Source: Setophaga petechia
Lineage: Eukaryota > Chordata > Aves > Passeriformes > Parulidae
Reading direction: 5' to 3'
Assembly: GCA_024362935.1 (NCBI GenBank)
Contig: JANCRA010000008.1
Span: 31,180,557 to 31,244,556, forward strand
Length of the DNA stretch: 64,000 bases
Both the position numbers and the translations under genes were made by a program. Below the pieces are notes generated by a model, which saw only the letters and a list, made by a program, of their open reading frames with translations, searched no databases and was not told the DNA's origin. Below, one piece after another: positions 25,722 to 38,200 of the stretch (the first letter of the stretch is position 1; each line of letters starts with the position of its first letter).

Positions 25722-25837
25722 CAACCATATATGGCTAAATCTGCAGAAATTCAAGATTAAACAGATGTTTTGTAGAGCAACCATATATGGCTAAATCTGC
25801 AGAAATTCAGGATTAAACAGATGTCTTTTTGATAGAG
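25722..25837. repeat. 56-bp tandem duplication
   Basis: Two copies start CAACCATATATGGCTAAATC and run through GATTAAACAGATGT. They differ at one base in most of the unit, plus a small length difference near TTTTGTAGAG/TTTTTGATAGAG, so the duplication is recent. Confidence 0.92.
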
Positions 25838-26990
25838 CAAGGAGACCCAGGCAGATCCCGGGTTACCTGCTGTCTTCCCAGAGGTCTGCCTGCACACAGC
25901 TAAACACCTCCTTCCATCTGGCAAGGGAACCCCCTGAGCAGGGCTCCACAGAGCTGTGGAGCTGTGTGCCTGTTGTTAGGGCCCTGGTAGCATCATGGAT
26001 TTCAGTCTGCACATTTCTGTTCCAGCAGCAGTGCAAGTGAGGAAGTAGCAGCCAGCCAGCTGCTGCCTGTGCAGATCCCCACCTGCTGGCAGGCAGGTTC
26101 AGACACATAAAGGAAGCCTGAGATGAACCTTCCCACATGTGCACGCTCTGATGGGTCCAGTTGATACAAATGCCTGTCATCATCAGTGTTTTGAGTCATT
26201 AGTTCATTCCATCAGTGGGTATCTATCAGGTACAATTAGGTGTCCACTCAGGCTGGGACAGACATTGGACCACACTATCAATGCATCCCATCCTGCTTTT
26301 AAATACAACACTGAGCAGTTTCTCCACAAGTCAAACCATGCAGACAAAAAGTTTGTGAGCAATTCTAAATGTAACAAATCTGTTTTCTCTAGACACCATT
26401 AACAAGCAACACTAAGGCCCAACAGTATTTATATGACTATAAAAACATCACACAGGAATAGCACCATGTATGTTTACAAGAACCACGAGTAAACTGAAAA
26501 ATTATGCACAAAGCTGTATCAGGCAACAAGAAAATGGATTATTTTAAAAAATGTAAAAGGGAAATGGGGAAAAAAAGATGGTAGAATATTTGAGAATATT
26601 CCTCTTCTTGCACTGATGCCAGGCTTTGCTTCTGGGCTCTATATTGGTATTGCCATTTCACCTGTGAATTAAGTCATGTTGTGTAGCAGATCAAAAGAAA
26701 AAGTTAACTCGAACACACTTGGAGATGGTAATTTTTCTTGCAAGACAATACACTGCTTTTTAGTTTGACCATAATGCTCAGTTGCTGAAGAAAATGAAAC
26801 AAACTGAGATGGAAAGAGGAAGAGTGCAAAAGCAAGGCTATACCTCTTTCCTAAGCACTATGCTGTTATCAGATGGCCACATCCACAAAACTCTTACACA
26901 GAAAACAGCAGACTGTGATTGCAGAATAGTCATTCACTTCAACTTCTTCCTACACACTCTGAGATAAAAGTAGCGCGTGATTAATCATCA

Positions 26991-27110
26991 TCATAGAATT
27001 ACAAAATGGTTTGGGTTGGAAGGGACCTTAAAGATCACCTAGTTCCAATCCCCCTGCCATGGTGGGGGTTGGAACCAACAATGTTCTCAAGGGCTGGGTT
27101 CCAAGCAAAG
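26991..27110 (-). mobile_element. CR1 LINE 3' fragment (reverse orientation)
   Basis: TCATAGAATTACAAAATGG is followed by GGTTTGGGTTGGAAGGGACC, TTAAAGATCACCTAGTTCC and CCCCCTGCCATGG. This is the reverse complement of the avian CR1 terminus, one of the better preserved copies here. The right border is approximate. Confidence 0.9.
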
Positions 27111-28349
27111 GTTTGGGGAACAAAATGTGTGAGTACTGTTGCCCAAAGGAGTGTAGCACAAGCACTGCTGTTCTCTCTCGAGACCCAGCTAAGATTCTCC
27201 TGGATCATCCAAATGTCTGAGAGTAATAGTACACTAATCTCACCAGAGCAGGGCAGTGAAATGCCCACTTCAGACTTGGGATGTTCCTCAACGTGGCTCG
27301 ATCTACGGGGGTTCTCGCTTCACAAAAGAACCAGAGTAAACCTCTCAGCATGGTTGCTCTCAACTTGCTCAAAGCAGGAGCCTCCACAGGAAATCCCACT
27401 TCCCTCCTGTCCAGGTGCTCAGAGTGCTTCCCCTCCACCCTACCAGGGAGAAAATGGGCTCCATAAGAGGCAGCTCAGTCTCAGGATACAGAGGGGTTAA
27501 GGGAAAGAGGGGGAGAAGAAGGTACCCTGGACAAACTTGACACAAAGGATTTGGGGGCACTGAAAAGAAAGGGAGTTTCTGTCATTTCCTCAAAGTGTTC
27601 CTTCTCTTCTCCAAGGCTGCAGTGGGCTGAACAGTATCTGGAGTGTGCTTCATGGGCTCTCTGCTTCAGCACAGTACCTCAGGTTGACTTTAAACACCAT
27701 TTTGCCAGGACCACTGCTCGGTAGCTATGATAAGAAAAGGTAAATGACAGTCCAGGTGAGCACAAATACACAAAGGGGTCAGACAACCAGGTTAGTTGCT
27801 GACCTCCAGTAGTGGTGTATCCACATAAACACACTGACAAATGCAGCACCTCTATTTTACCTTCTTGTGCATTGCCCCACAATCTACTACTTTTTATATC
27901 TGATCCACATAACCTTGTTTTAGCAAAACCTCATCCTACTGATTGGAAGTAGCTCCTGCTTAACAGCCACAGATTTAGCAACTACATTAAAATATCCTTG
28001 TACATGAACCACATTATGAGTCAGAAAGTAAATTTGAGCAGTTACTCATAAATGAGATCACACAACTCTGATGGGTCCTGGAAACCATCAGTTTAAACAT
28101 TCAGAACAAGACAAGGAAGCACATCTGATACAGGGAAATAAGTAGAGAAAAAACAAGAAAAAGGCAGGTTGTGGTACTGTTTAAACCTCTGATTTGCTTC
28201 TGCCTTAAATTACATGGGTAGTCCAAGCTTTCTGATCTCAAATAGGATACAGCATTAGTGGGAAAGGATCAGAGAAAGGCAGCAAAAACATGGAAGCTTC
28301 ATACACAAAATAACAGGGTTTTAAGCAATATGTTCTAGAGAAAAGTATC

Positions 28350-28420
28350 CCTGCCCATGGTGAGGGGTGGAACCAGATATCTTTAAGGTTCCTTCAAATC
28401 CAGGGCATTCTGTGATTCTT
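28350..28420 (+). mobile_element. CR1 LINE terminal fragment
   Basis: CCTGCCCATGGTGAGGGGTGG, GGTTCCTTCAAATCCAGG and the terminal ATTCTGTGATTCT match the last bases of CR1 in plus orientation. Confidence 0.85.
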
Positions 28421-28669
28421 CAGCCAACGGAAGAGATCACGGAAAAGGAAATAACAGAGATTACTACAAGAGGATGAGTGACACAGATGGCTCATGAGTG
28501 TTGATTGTTTCCTCCAATACAAGAATTAGAGGATATTAAAAGAAGCTTGTGGGAACAGGGTTCAAAAATATGAATGTGGGATGCAACAGAGAAGGTGCTT
28601 TGGCAAGGAGATTTTATTTTTGCGCACACTGCCTCTTGTCCTACCAGTGGGCACTGCTGAGAATTGTCT

Positions 28670-28860
28670 CCCTCTCCTTCCTCCCTTCAGGTATTTAAAC
28701 AAATTAATGAGATCATCCCTGAGTCTTCTTCAGGATGAACCACCCCAGTTCTCCCAGACACTCCTCACAGGAGATGTTCCAGTCCCTTAATTGTCTTTGT
28801 GGACCTGAACTGAACTTACTCCAGTTAGAAGATCTATGTCTACCCCTCCATCATCTCCTC
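28670..28860 (-). mobile_element. CR1 LINE internal fragment (reverse orientation)
   Basis: The run GAGATCATCCCTGAGTCTTC, CAGTTCTCCCAGACACTCC, GAGATGTTCCAGTCCCTTAA and ACTTACTCCAGTT resembles the reverse complement of the 3'-proximal part of avian CR1. It is diverged, so the borders are approximate. Confidence 0.7.
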
Positions 28861-31800
28861 TCCAGCAGCTTTCTTACCTGACATTTACATCAGGCTTTTC
28901 ACAATCCCCACAATATCCATATTCAAGCACCATCACATCTGCATTCATCCCAGAGCTTTGGTTCAGTCCTTTTACCCCTGCAGATGGAATGCAGTGGTGT
29001 TTGTCACCCTGGGGCTATGACTGAGCTATGAAGTAGCAAGTACATCAGCACAGTAGTTCAGGCAGATTTGTAGCTTATTCTTTCATTGAGTTTCATCTTG
29101 GCCAAAAAACTAAACTATGCATGGCCAGCAGCATGGAATGAACACCCTACAGCAGTTGCAGCCAGTCAGCTAAACTCCTGAGCAAGTCTCTGGCTGTATT
29201 CAGTCCCCAAAGAATCCATTTTACACCCAGAGGCAGTCCCATAGTGCAAACCAATGAGAGACAGAACGCTATTCAAGATGGGCAAGGGTATCTCCTATAA
29301 CCCTGCTTTCGCTGGCCTCTTTCTGTTATCGACTCTGTGTCCTCATAATTTCATCCAACTCACTTAGCAGAATCTTGGCTTATCTCACTGGTACATGTAA
29401 TGAATTTGCAATGGCACTGCTCATCCACCTTGTTAGCTAACAATATCCCACTTGATTTTCCTTAGGCAAGATTCCTCTGGCGTTACTGCTTCGTGTTGTC
29501 CTTCAACTACAGAAACAAAATTAAATTCAGGAGAAGTCAAGCTAATAAATCCAGAAAGAAAATACAATTTTTGTTCAATTATATTGTTTAGTATTTTTCC
29601 TCCCAAGTATTCTTTTGCATGATAATACACTGGATTTTAGATGCAACAAGAACACTTCCACAAAAGTTCCCAGCAACCTCTGACACCAAGAATAAGGGCA
29701 CTGCATATCACTAGCAGATGAACCATCACATTTTAGTTGATAAATATTGCTGGAAGCAGGCTTCTGAGCAGGACACACAGACGTCTCTGTAATGACAACA
29801 AGAAGATTATTCCCAATACCTTATTTCTTTCCTGTTCTTCTTTCCCCCTGTGTTTCCACACAAATTGCAAAGCCATCCCTGTAGAGAAAAGGGCTAATCA
29901 AAGACACATGAAGGAAACAGATGTTAATTCCACAGCAGGCACCTGCCCAGCTGTACATGGGGACGCACTGCCAGGGTAAGTGCTTTGCTTGCCGTCTCAG
30001 GGGGATGGCTGGGAGTAGAGGAGTGTCACCCCTCACCTTTGTGCCAAGACATCAGTGCTGGGGCTGGACTGTTTGGCTTGGCAGGACTGATTTTTAGCCA
30101 GAACAATCCAACGACCTGGCTAGGTACCTGCAAGTCCTACTGCTTTTGAGAAAGAGGCAGTAACCAGAGGCAGTAACAGCAGCCTGGTCCAGACACACAC
30201 ACTAGAACTGGTCCACAGCACTAGTACAGTTATAGCCCCTCCCAAAACTATATACTTGGGGAAAGTGCACACTGGAGGGAGAAAAAAAAAGCTCCTAAAC
30301 TGTGAAAAAATAACAACATCACATATATATGTAATATCTGTTGTGGATCTCCATTCTTACCTTCCAGTTCAGGGATCTTGCCCTCGTCTGCTGATGCTGC
30401 TCACAGCTCTGTCACCACAATTTCACACCTTGGTACATGCCCTGGCTGATCTCCTAGCTATGCTATTTTCTGCCTCTTCCATTCCTGCATAAGGTTCTTA
30501 CCATTCTTTTTTTTTTCTTTTTTAAATTTTATTTTTATGAATCAATCAGAACCAGCTTTATTGCCAGTCTGCAGTTCTCAGGTGCTTCTGTCATATTTGT
30601 GCCAGCCCTCAGTTTTAATGTCCTAGGATTGTGGAAATTTCTGCCTTTGTTTTTTCTTAAAAGTTGCTCTGCTTGTAAAGAAACTCCCAACAGTGTCACC
30701 TGTAAGGAACAGATGGCAATTAATTTATTTTTAAATAATGTAGGCATTGAGCTATTCTCATGAAACCTATAGCTTCTGAAACAGTGGGAGATGAGAAATT
30801 GAATTGGATACTTATCCTTCTTTTCTCAGTGAGTGCACTTTCCCCCAATGAAATCTGTCCCTTTGTCTTTTCACTCTGAACCCTCTGATGAAATTCTTGC
30901 TAACATTCAGTTCATTTTCTTAGGTCTGTCAGCACATTCATATATCTGCATTTTTGATACACTTTTAAAAGATACTATTTAAGGTCCCATATAGATTGGG
31001 ACATATATAGCACATTGGAATGATTATTGATGCAATTTTAATGTATTTATATCACTTTAACAGTCCACCAAAGAACATACAGACAATATTAAAGCTGACA
31101 AAAATGAAATATCGTTTTGAATCTTCCATGTGGATTTTAGACAGGATATTTTGGTTTCCCTACCATATCCTTTAGTCTGACATAATTCCAAAGGCATTAT
31201 TTTAACTTTCCCTTTTCACAGTCAGTATCTATAGGTGATTGCATCCTGTCTCCCTGGCATTGCCCATGAGCAACACCTGTCCTCCTTTTTTCTATTTTGT
31301 TTGTTCCTTATTAAGACATCATGCACCATTCCCATATCCCTTACAGTTTTTCAAAATCATAAAAAATGACCAGCATTGAAAGAGTTTGGGAATAGATAAC
31401 ATCAAGCAAGAAAGTCAAGAACACTCTCCAAATCTCTGAGATCCGCTGGAGTCTGCACTACCATCTTTAGGTTGTACTACCACCCATCGGCTTGGAGTAG
31501 AATCAGCAAAAGCAGCTGAGGGACAAAGCCTCTGCTCTGCCACTGCAGCACAGCCTGCCACAGCAGCTCAGCTCCTGCAGGAATGGGAATCCCAGCGGCT
31601 GGAAACTCCTCACCCCTGATGGATTTAGCTGCAGTGGCTGGAAAGATACCAACTGCTGTTATGGTCCTCTGTGACCATAGCTGTATCTGACAGGGATTTT
31701 AGCTTTTCAAGGATTTCTTGGTAGCTGGTCCAAGACCAATTTCTTTTCTATGAAAAGTGAGGGAGTTTAAAAAAGTAATCACCTAAAAACCATTTTCTTT

Positions 31801-33533
31801 TTTTTTTTTTTTTTTTTTTTTAATGGGGGCATTATTTATCAATGCCAAATATAAAGCTCTTTTCACAGACAAAGGTGCAAGCTGTCTTCCTCTTCCTTCT
31901 CATTCTGCTAGGTCTTTCACTCAGGATCACTCTTTACAGCTTCACCTTGCTACTTAATTCTTAGTGTTGTAAGTAAAACTACTTAACCCTGAAGGTTATT
32001 GTCAGCAGAAGTAATGAAATGCCACAAGTTTTTATGTCAATGTAATCCAGCGCATCTTTAAGTAATTTATCTTATTTGATCAGATAAATAATCAAACCTG
32101 TTTCTTTTCATTTCAGTCATCTGAATCCTTCTGTAATTTCCTTGGGCTTTACTGCAGTTGCAGCACTGCTTGATTGGAACAAAATCTGCTGGTCCAAAAA
32201 ATATTAAATATAAATATCAATCTTTATGTGCTGACTTCAGGCAGAGTTTATCATGTAATTAAATATCTATGCAAGAAGATCATGGTCATTTTTGTCCAGG
32301 AGCTATGAAAAGTGTAGGCCTCTAACATTCAGTCCAACCTGACTGTGATATAACCTCACTGTGAATATCTTGTGAATGCTGCCTCTGTGACATATTGACA
32401 TACATTGGACAGCAAACAGATAACTTTTAGAAAGCTGCAATAGTTTCAATTAGCACTAGGCTAATGCTAATTTTAACATGGGCCTAGAATGTACATAACT
32501 ATAGGAATATAAAAACTTTTAGCATTACTTTTGCTAGGATTGCTTTAAAATATTTGCTTAATAACATAGTAAGAAAAGTAAGATGCGTATGTAGACTACT
32601 TTGTTGATATTAAACACTAGCTCATTTCATGTGCCTGATACTCAACCTTTAGCAGCACAGCTAAAGGTAAACCACATCTTGCTTTACACCAGTTCTACAT
32701 GAAGAGCTCTCATGTGAAAAACAGGTGATGTAGCCCCATAGGTACTGGCTTGTATCTTGGAACTCAGGCAAGAGGATAAACATGGTGTAGGGAAAGATGT
32801 AGGTAGAGCCTTCTGGGGCTGTGAATATTGGTATCAGTAGATTTTGAGATTCAGATTTTGTTTACAGCTGGCAAACCCAGTAAATATTGAACTTAATTCA
32901 CAATATAGTTATTACTGGTTTTACATTAATACAAGGTAACAGAAGACAGAATAAAGGAATATTCTGAGTATTTCTTTACTGAGTGTGAACACCTGGGATG
33001 TTTTTTGTGCTATTCCTGCAAGGTGAGGCTGACCATGAATAAGGAGAACAGCAAAGGTACAGACAAACCAACAGCAGGGTGCATTTTGTCAGTATTATGA
33101 GAATGTCTTAATTTCATAACCATGAGCTTAATTTTGTAACAGATGAACAGTGACCTTGGTATTTTGTACCATGTCTTTTAGAAGCCACAATTAATTTACT
33201 GTCTTTTGCAGCATTTCCTTAACAAATTTTCCGTATGTTGTCCATTATTTTCAGTAATAAAAATATTTTGGAGAATTTCCAACATAGAGCTATACTAATT
33301 ATAGGAACTGTCTGATTTGTATTGGTGGTGTGCCTTGAAGATACAGCTCTTTTTTTTCCATACAACACTTCAACAAAAATGCCCACTGCAGGATATATGA
33401 ATGTTCACTCTTACTAATATGAACAATATTAGTGAAAAATATTCAGCTGTATAAACTTGCTGAAATCTTTATTAATATTTCAAACATCATCTTTTTAAAA
33501 GAAGCTGCATTTTGGCTCCACACAGCAGAGGAC

Positions 33534-33588
33534 AAAGTTAAAAGTGATTCATTTAATTAGAAAAGTTAAAGGTGATTCATTTAATTAG
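33534..33588. repeat. 27-28-bp tandem duplication
   Basis: Two adjacent copies share AAAGTTAAA(A/G)GTGATTC and ATTTAATTAG. Confidence 0.85.
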
Positions 33589-34482
33589 AAAGTTGCTCTA
33601 AAGATTACTTCTTTTTTCACACCAGTGTTAGCATGTTTAAGAGTACTTGACTGCAGCTTTCTGTTGTTACACTAAGTGTGTAATTTTATTAGATCTCACT
33701 GAGGAGGGATAAACCTTCAAGCATTATTCATGCATACACTGAAAGGCACCACGCCTTTTAGAAATGCAACTGTTGCTCCAGTGGAACATCTGAATAATAA
33801 ATTATTTATGAAAACAAGGAGGATGGGAGGGGATCCCTGCTTCAAAGTCATGTCTGTTTCCTTCTGCATGTTTATGTGATTATTTTCCTATGTTAAAATT
33901 CAGGTAAGTTTTACATCAGAACTACTTTTAGAGCCTACTAACTTTGACTTGAAAATCTTTGGTTTAAATTCTAATAAATGTTGCTTCAGATACATTTAAG
34001 ATGTTTAGAACCCAATCCCTGCTGGTCTTTGGAGGCAAGATCTATTAATATATAATCTCTGCTCTGCAACTTCATACCTGTTTTGTGTGTGCAACATGAA
34101 ATCTAGAGAAATATTGTTTCTCTAAAGCATTCCTCCCAGACTTGTATTTTGAGTATTCTAATGAGTTACACTGGCAATGGAGAAGCAGAGATAAAACTTG
34201 TTCAGAGGAATACATCAATTTATGATTAACACCTGCTAGGTGGGTAAATACTGTCCAGTGAAATGCAAGACCACAATAGGGGTTAGCCAGCTATTAGTTT
34301 ATTGATAATACAAATTGCAATCAGCATGGGAAGCCTCAGTATCCACATAGAGTTGTGAAGGAAAAACAATCTGGCCAGGTACCTGACTGAAGTTCAGTCC
34401 AGGGTCATCTCTCCTCAACTTAGATACTTGTTCCTTTTGACAGCAGGTTTTATACATCTATATCTCTCTATATATATATCAA

Positions 34483-35169
34483 TTTATTTCATGTCCACCT
34501 GGTTACATATCAAACAATACAATGATGCAATAATTAAAAGTTTGGGTCACTGGGACCTGAGGATCATCAGTGGGGTAGGATGTTTGCTTTATGAACTAGG
34601 ACTATATCACATGGATTGAGCCATGTCCTTGATTCCCGGATGATCTTCCAAGTCCTGCCCCTGCAACAAGTAAATCCCAATGTGGTGCATTTCTCTGTAC
34701 AAACTGCAGGGACCAGGCTTAAAACCTTGGAATAGATGTGAAACCTAATGCATAGTTTTTCTTTCACCTCAATCAGCACATTATGAAAAAAGACAAATAA
34801 ACTCCCTGCTTGCGATATAGCTATTTACATGCGCAGCAGCACAGATATTTATGTGTTAAAAAAACTTATATACAATAGTATGTTTCCTATTATTTCCGTA
34901 TTTTAAAAAAAGTAATGCAAAAATATTCTTAAATTCCTTCCCCAAAATAATCTGAAAACTTACATGGTGTTTTAAGGAAGGCTTTTGAAATAATGTGCAC
35001 AAACAAAGATTACCTGAAAATATTGCCTGAAGGAAGACAATGAGAATCAGAACGGCAATATGCCATCAACAGTGCCTAGAAAATGCAGTTGTTCTGAGGT
35101 TGGCATTCCTTTTGTTCACTTGGCTTCTCTATTCTGGCTGATTCATATCAATCCTAAAGCAAAAAATCA
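34483..35169 (-). other. Putative BLOC1S4 3' UTR with candidate polyadenylation signal
   Basis: Downstream of the BLOC1S4 stop codon, the first AATAAA on the minus strand is at 34488-34483. This would give a 3' UTR of about 690 bases. No closer canonical hexamer was seen. A further AATAAA exists near 34298-34303. Which is used cannot be told from sequence. Confidence 0.4.
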
Positions 35170-35268
35170 TCAATAAGGTGCTTCATTAAGACATGGAAAA
35201 TAGTCTTCAGTCTTGAAGAGGACTGGAGGTTCATAGAGAGTCTGCTGCTGTCGTGAGGAAGACGATTT
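35170..35268 (-). CDS. BLOC1S4: BLOC1S4 coding exon 5 with stop
   Basis: After the acceptor TAATTTGCAG the exon encodes KSSSSRQQQTLYEPPVLFKT, then EDYFPCLNEAPY and a TGA. The PPVLFKTEDYFPC block is the conserved C-terminus of the family and settles where the gene ends. The preceding intron 4 is 3.3 kb. Confidence 0.94.
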   Translation of the reverse strand, partial: KSSSSRQQQTLYEPPVLFKTEDYFPCLNEAPY

Positions 35269-38200
35269 CTGCAAATTAGAGAAATTTATTTTTCGCCTTT
35301 TTCATAAAGCATTTTACAACAAAGCCTGCAGAGCTAAAATGCAAAACAAGAAAAGTTTTAAGGCATATTACTTAGTTGGATGAATTCTTAATCATAGCTC
35401 AGATGAGCCTGGCACATTCCTAAAGTCAGTGAAGAAACGCAGCCTTTGACCTTTGCCATTCCAGCACCTAAAAGGACCCAGTCCTAGAACATGTATGATA
35501 TGCCAGCACTGCAGGAGCCAAACTGCACCATCCAGCTCCCATCATCCATGGGAGAGTCATTGTAACCTTCATCCTTTCCAAGCCATACACCTTTACCTTT
35601 TCTACTCCAGCCTCCAAATTCTCCTCAGCCACTTCTTTTGACTCAACTCTGCGCCTGGGTTCTCATTTAGTTACTCAAAAAGTTTTCCTATGGAAACACA
35701 CCTAGCAAATTATTCTTTCAAGAAGGTTGCTGCTCCTGCTGAGCCTCTTCATATGACACAGTGTTAAAAGTAATTTGGTAGTGGACTGGAAAAGAGCTGT
35801 TACACTGTTTTTCAGGGAAGGTGCACATGTTTCTTTTAAATATTAACTGTACAATGTTTTGCTGTATCCAATGGTTCATTGAAAGAGACAACATCAAGGA
35901 CCACTAGTGACTACTGTGTCAGCCTTGCTGCGGGCACATAATGCTGAAACACAATGCAGATATAGGGTATGTTTTCAATGCCTGGCATTAAATAGAATGC
36001 TTGAAATCAAGATTTCACTCATTAAATGTTCTTTTCAGCTAATAAAAATATTTTGATGAACTGTTTCATAGAGCCCTGTCAGTTTGGAATGAGGAACTTA
36101 AGTCTTCACCAATAATAAAGTTAGAAGTACACCAAATATCATTGTTTGATAGCCTTGGAGTTTAGAATGGTCTTACAGCACCAAAATGAAGATATAAGTA
36201 ACCATACCTACAAAACAAAGGAGAAATTTCTCAATATTCAGTTGAGCTGTATACTTGTACTCCATACGAAGTAAGTACACATTCTCCTGCTATATACAAA
36301 ATTGCTGATATATTAAATTATGTCTTTAACTTTACAATACCATTAATTTCTCTACGTTTGCTTTGTCATTCAAGTTGTAATGAAATTAAAAAATATAAAC
36401 AAAGATCTGATCTATAAACAGTGTATATTATCAGTGTTCTCTGCATCACAAATTTTCCAAATGTAAAAGCAACCTTCAAAATCAAAGTTGTGATTTTTAA
36501 AATACTTTCCTACTCTGTACTGTCCTATCACATAACAATCTGCAAAGAAACTAAGGTCACAGTTTTTCTGTAAGTCCTGACATGGATTTAAGAGGTGCTG
36601 TATTTGCCTCTGTGCAAGAAGAGGCAATTTCAATCCAGTGAGGAAATTTACAGGTAGGCACAATAGCTACAATTGCCTAAGCACACATTAAGGATCAGTT
36701 ATTTTTGCAGCTGTTTAGCAGACATTTTTAGCTTTTGAGGGTCTACATTTTTAGTGATATTAGAAACCTTACAGTACTGTTCTTTGCACTGCCTGGTATA
36801 CACAAGGGAAGAACTTTGGGGCAAAATCTGAAAGGGAGATTATAAATACACATCTTGACAAATAAAAAATACAAAATAAAATAAAAAAAAGTGTGTAAAG
36901 AAAGATATACATTTAAATGGGAAGAGAATGAGGGTACTTGAGTAAATTAAAACTAGCAGTAAAATGTGAACTTCAGCTACAGTGAAAATCATGACATCAG
37001 AATAACCATCTTTTCCAAACAAGTATTTTACCACTGATGTATTGAGCTAGTTAAATAATCAGGCAAGTGGAGTAATCTCTACAGGCATCTTCATTCACTT
37101 ATGCTTGTGTTTACAAGTGGAAGTAGGTATCTTACTATGCAATACCCAGAATCACTTTGGAACAGTAACCTGCCTTTCAGTGAATCAAATAATGCCAGTA
37201 AGTTCTGAGTGTTATTTTATTGCTATCCATAATCAAACTAAGAAACCACTGGAGATGCCAGGCCCACCCTCCTGAAACTTTCAAAGGTTTTCTACCTTTT
37301 AAATTGTGGAAAAAGTGCTAATTTGACAAAGTGTTCCCCTACAACACTAAAAAAGTACTTTCTTTGAACTAGCAAACTTTTCAATACTGTAATTCCTTGG
37401 TTAATAACTGTTTATAGAAAAAAAATGGAAAATACTACTGAATAATCTTCAAGGCAACATGTACAGGTTTTTTGCTTTTTAACTGGCCCATAAAGTGCAA
37501 CTTTGTGTTGTTGATTTTAGGTTTTTTTTAAAGAAATAAATTACAGAACTCCTAAACTTAAACACTAAGGAAAATGAAGGAATGAGATGAGAAATTAACT
37601 AACTTAAAGACTGCACAGTAAACAGCAGTGAAGAACCAGTTCCTTGAATTGAGTCTTAACAAGACAACACATGTTCTTTTTATATGTATTTTTCTCTGCT
37701 GCCATGTATAGTTGGAAGATGTAGGAACAAAAATACTCCAAAAGCCACAACCTTCTTCCTCTCCCCTTCTACAAAGCTATTTTTTTCATCATTCTTACCA
37801 GAACACAGAAAACTGAGTTGGTACAGGATGGATACACTAAAATATAAAACAATCTGTGAGCTGACAAGATGCAAAAGAGTAGAACTTACAAATGGTGTAC
37901 TGCCAGGTAATGTCAAGAAACATCAGGAATTCAGGTGAATTTTTTTTTAACCAAAAGTTTATTTTAAACCCAAGGCACAATGCCAGTTCAGTGTTAGGTA
38001 AGGCATCTCTGAAATATACCAGAGAGTGTTTCAAGCCTTTTGTAAAGGAACAGTCCACAAGGAAAGATGGAGAAAACTGCATCCTTAGAAAGCTTACCAA
38101 GGTGGTAACATGATTATCCAACTGTGTGCACTGAATACAAATATAACCTTTATTTTAAAAATACTGTGCAGAGTAGCTTTAATTTTCTTTTAGGTAACAT

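Larger units (their letters stand above)
22640..34480. other. Intergenic region between the GLIPR2-family promoter and the BLOC1S4 3' end
   Basis: About 11.8 kb with no recognisable coding exon. It holds CR1 fragments (26991-27110, 28350-28420, 28670-28860), a 56-bp duplication at 25722-25837, an AT-rich hairpin at 24513-24540, a T-run at about 31798-31822 and a 27-bp duplication at 33534-33588. Near 25.4-25.75 kb frames are open on both strands, but none resembles a known protein. Confidence 0.6.

Noticed and set aside
25337..25784. Frames of over 100 codons on both strands near 25.4-25.75 kb
   Set aside because: No recognisable domain or splice structure, and opposite-strand frames are equally open. 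A decayed repeat or chance is more likely.
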